This document shows positions 62,448-64,000 of a stretch of DNA of 64,000 nucleotides, in pieces. The notes under the pieces were generated by a model. The model saw only the letters and a program-made list of their open reading frames with translations. It made no database searches and was not told the DNA's origin. Numbering within the stretch: the stretch's first letter is position 1; every line of letters begins with the position of its first letter. The DNA comes from Colimorpha_A sp045543555. Its GTDB lineage: Bacteria; Bacillota; Clostridia; Oscillospirales; CAG-272. Where the stretch lies: NCBI GenBank assembly GCA_045543555.1, contig JAZQMQ010000016.1:124001-188000 (forward strand), given 5' to 3'. The position numbers were made by a program, and so were the translations under genes.

Positions 62448-62859
62448 AATGAAGTTGTTAATGAGCAAGGATTGTTATGTAAGTTTTGACGGCAAAGGGA
62501 GCATCCGTCTCGGTAACAGTAAAACACGATCAGAAGTGTTCATCCACGTGGCTTAATGTCGAATAACAAAATAAAAGCTTGTTTTTGCTAAGGCATTTGA
62601 CCGTAGTTTCGGCGGTCAGATGCCTTTTTATTTTTATTTGTAATTTTTTTGATTTTCCTGTAACAAATCGGGCATCTGGGCAGTTATATATTATGAAGAA
62701 CAAAAATGAGAGTTCACAATTTGTTTACAATATTTTTGTCCACCTTTTGGCTGCTACGGGATTATACGTTGTTGAAGAAAAAAGTAAATAAAGACAGCTT
62801 TGTGCGACATCAACAATTACCCCTCGAATTTTGTGAAAATCATACAATGGTCACAACTA
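62448..62859 (+). other. Gene-poor stretch after the fRMsr gene
   Basis: It holds a terminator (62591-62635) and two short frames (62461-62556, 62693-62791) without ribosome sites, which I do not call. Confidence 0.5.
62591..62635 (+). terminator. Terminator after the fRMsr gene
   Basis: AGGCATTTGACCG / CGGTCAGATGCCT, with one mismatch in the stem and a 9-base loop, followed by TTTTTATTTTTA. Confidence 0.85.
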
Positions 62860-62888
62860 TTGACATTTATGAGAATTTGTGCTATAAT
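62860..62888 (+). promoter_or_regulatory. Sigma-A promoter of the terminal lipoprotein gene
   Basis: TTGACA (62860-62865), a 17-bp spacer and TATAAT (62883-62888). The leader to the lipoprotein start is about 160 nt and carries two micro-ORFs. Confidence 0.9.
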
Positions 62889-62932
62889 ATCGATAAGCTC
62901 AAATGAGCAAAATGCTGACGGAGGTGATAAAA

Positions 62933-62968
62933 ATGAACGACTGCATAGCCGTTCAGAATAATATTTAA
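62933..62968 (+). CDS. 11-residue micro-ORF in the leader
   Basis: GGAGGTGATAAAA then ATG and 11 codons (MNDCIAVQNNI) to TAA. The Shine-Dalgarno is near perfect and correctly spaced. It is the first of three ribosome sites on the leader. Confidence 0.5.
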   Translation: MNDCIAVQNNI

Positions 62969-62986
62969 TGAAATGAGGTGATACCA

Positions 62987-62995
62987 ATGGACTGA
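62987..62995 (+). CDS. Two-codon minimal ORF (Met-Asp-stop) in the leader
   Basis: GAGGTG six bases upstream, then ATG GAC TGA. A start directly followed by one sense codon and stop can stall or recycle ribosomes. Confidence 0.4.
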   Translation: MD

Positions 62996-63055
62996 TTTTC
63001 TTCTTTATTTTACATTTTCAATAAAAAATTTAAAAACGAATGAGGAGGATGAATA

Positions 63056-64000
63056 ATGAATAAATATTTTAGATTCAGCGTCGTATTAATCGCAATTATT
63101 GCGGTTTTAGTATCTGTTTTCGGCTGCGCAGCTCAAAAAACAACGGGCGGTACGACCGAAGCAACGACACCGGAGAATACGACTCCCGAGATTACGACCG
63201 AAGGAAAAACCGACCCACCGAGCAGCTCTCCGCTTTCAAACGAGGATAAACAAAAATTCATAGATTATCGCAAGGAGAAAGCGGGTGCAGAGCTTACTGT
63301 CGATAAATTCGATAGTGTTTATAAGTATTACGGCGAATATAGCGGAAATCACGTGTTTTTCACTACGATCGAAAAAAGCGGAGTTATGACGCTCCCGAAC
63401 GACGTTTACACCATCTTCTCAATTGACGTAAACGATGTGCACTTTTTTCATCCTCGCAGCTTCTCTATTATTGTTTATAACGGAAGCGAAGCTCCAAACA
63501 TCAACGAAGCGTTTGAAAAAGGCTACGTAAGTGAATCCGACGTTCAAGCTCTTGCAGAGCTTCATAATTCGGAGGTGTCACCGTATTATCATAATTATTA
63601 CGTTGAATTCGAAAAAGACCAAGCACCGGGTGAAATGTCCGAGGAAAAGCTTGCTGAGTTTAAAGCCGTGGCAGACAAGATCTATAGCGAAAACGGAAAG
63701 ATCAACGTTGATCTCGTTCATTACGGTACTTACGGCGACAAAGCAGTATTCTTTATGACTCGCAATGCCAAGAATGACGTAAACGCCAAGCCCATAACTT
63801 ATTATTTTGACTCATGCGGAGAGATAATTCAATATTATGATTATTTCCACCTTGTAGTTTACAAATACGGCGGCGGCTTCTTCAGTATGTCTCCAATGGC
63901 TATAAGCCAGCGTTCGTTGCTTACCGCGGATGAAATAGCCGATATTTGTGCTTATCACAACACAAGACTTCCCGACAGCTTAAAGCGTACGTACTTCGAT
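63056..64000 (+). CDS. Lipoprotein with two tandem repeats, 3' end outside window
   Basis: 315 codons, open to the window edge; AGGAGGATGAATA precedes ATG 63056. It has a lipoprotein signal (VVLIAIIAVLVSVFGCAAQ), a Thr/Pro/Glu linker, and then two related regions of about 115 residues (about 60-180 and 195-315). Both carry a Y-G-x-Y-x-x-x-x-V-F-F-x-T pattern and end in a segment with D-x-x-x-L/I-x-x-x-H-N. The family is not recognised. Confidence 0.8.
   Translation, partial: MNKYFRFSVVLIAIIAVLVSVFGCAAQKTTGGTTEATTPENTTPEITTEGKTDPPSSSPLSNEDKQKFIDYRKEKAGAELTVDKFDSVYKYYGEYSGNHVFFTTIEKSGVMTLPNDVYTIFSIDVNDVHFFHPRSFSIIVYNGSEAPNINEAFEKGYVSESDVQALAELHNSEVSPYYHNYYVEFEKDQAPGEMSEEKLAEFKAVADKIYSENGKINVDLVHYGTYGDKAVFFMTRNAKNDVNAKPITYYFDSCGEIIQYYDYFHLVVYKYGGGFFSMSPMAISQRSLLTADEIADICAYHNTRLPDSLKRTYFD

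Noticed and set aside
62461..62556. 31-codon frame after the fRMsr gene
   Set aside because: No ribosome site and no recognisable content.
62693..62791. 32-codon frame before the final promoter
   Set aside because: Weak ribosome site, no promoter and no domain; probably chance in AT-rich DNA.

Overview
The window reads as a chromosomal segment of an anaerobic, low-to-mid GC Firmicute of class Clostridia, probably a gut lineage near Oscillospirales or Christensenellales. This rests on strong AGGAGG-type ribosome binding sites, textbook sigma-A promoters (TTGACA, 17 bp, TATAAT), an rpsL-rpsG-fusA-tuf cluster, ylxM-ffh-rpsP-khpA, dnaG-rpoD, an FMN-riboswitch-controlled ribU, rubrerythrin, and many ATGA-coupled operons. 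The taxonomic placement is inference. I saw no rRNA, tRNA, CRISPR array, transposase or phage gene.

Layout. 1-2.8 kb: end of glycogen phosphorylase plus a GH13 amylase (glycogen breakdown). 2.8-6 kb: an operon for a secreted Ig/ricin-lectin/caspase-like protein and a lipoprotein. 6.3-8.6 kb: an M15-like protein that has lost zinc ligands, and pfkA. 8.8-13.4 kb: S12, S7, EF-G, EF-Tu. 13.4-16.5 kb: FMN riboswitch, ribU, then ylxM, ffh, rpsP, khpA. 16.6-22.4 kb: a large secreted protein with a polymorphic-toxin-like C-terminus, followed by two genes of unknown function. 22.4-26 kb: a CNNM/CBS membrane protein preceded by a translationally coupled 47-codon ORF, and a zinc-ribbon repeat protein. 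26-29.6 kb: LysR regulator, a frameshifted small gene, and two CobW-family GTPases, one with a tandem His/Cys-rich metal-binding tract.

29.6-35 kb: a compact operon (lipoprotein, cysteine desulfurase, murD, nnrD, yfcE-like, membrane protein). 35-39 kb: a heterodimeric ABC exporter. 39-43 kb: a frameshifted small gene, a MITE-like palindromic repeat, a NUDIX-DUF1015 fused frame with a nonsense codon, a zinc-ribbon repeat protein, and a frameshifted LRR gene. 43-47 kb: tspO (its Shine-Dalgarno lies inside a terminator-like hairpin), an alpha/beta hydrolase, rpmE, hflX and yigZ. 47-51 kb: dgt-like, dnaG, rpoD. 51-56 kb: a large solute-binding-like lipoprotein, DUF3737, rubrerythrin, MATE. 56.3-59.3 kb: a decaying stretch (AraC fragment with two stops, deleted EamA transporter, Gfo/Idh/MocA 5' fragment, GH2 galactosidase without its catalytic barrel) around a small lipoprotein and an LMW phosphatase. 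59.3-62.4 kb: Ktr/Trk potassium uptake, nitroreductase, free-Met sulfoxide reductase. 62.8-64 kb: a lipoprotein preceded by two micro-ORFs, running off the end.

The most interesting items are the toxin-like secreted gene cluster, the caspase-like lectin protein, the coupled 47-codon ORF, the Met-Asp-stop micro-ORF leader and the tspO hairpin. Several broken genes differ from an intact frame by one base in or next to a short homopolymer, so assembly error must be excluded before calling them all pseudogenes.
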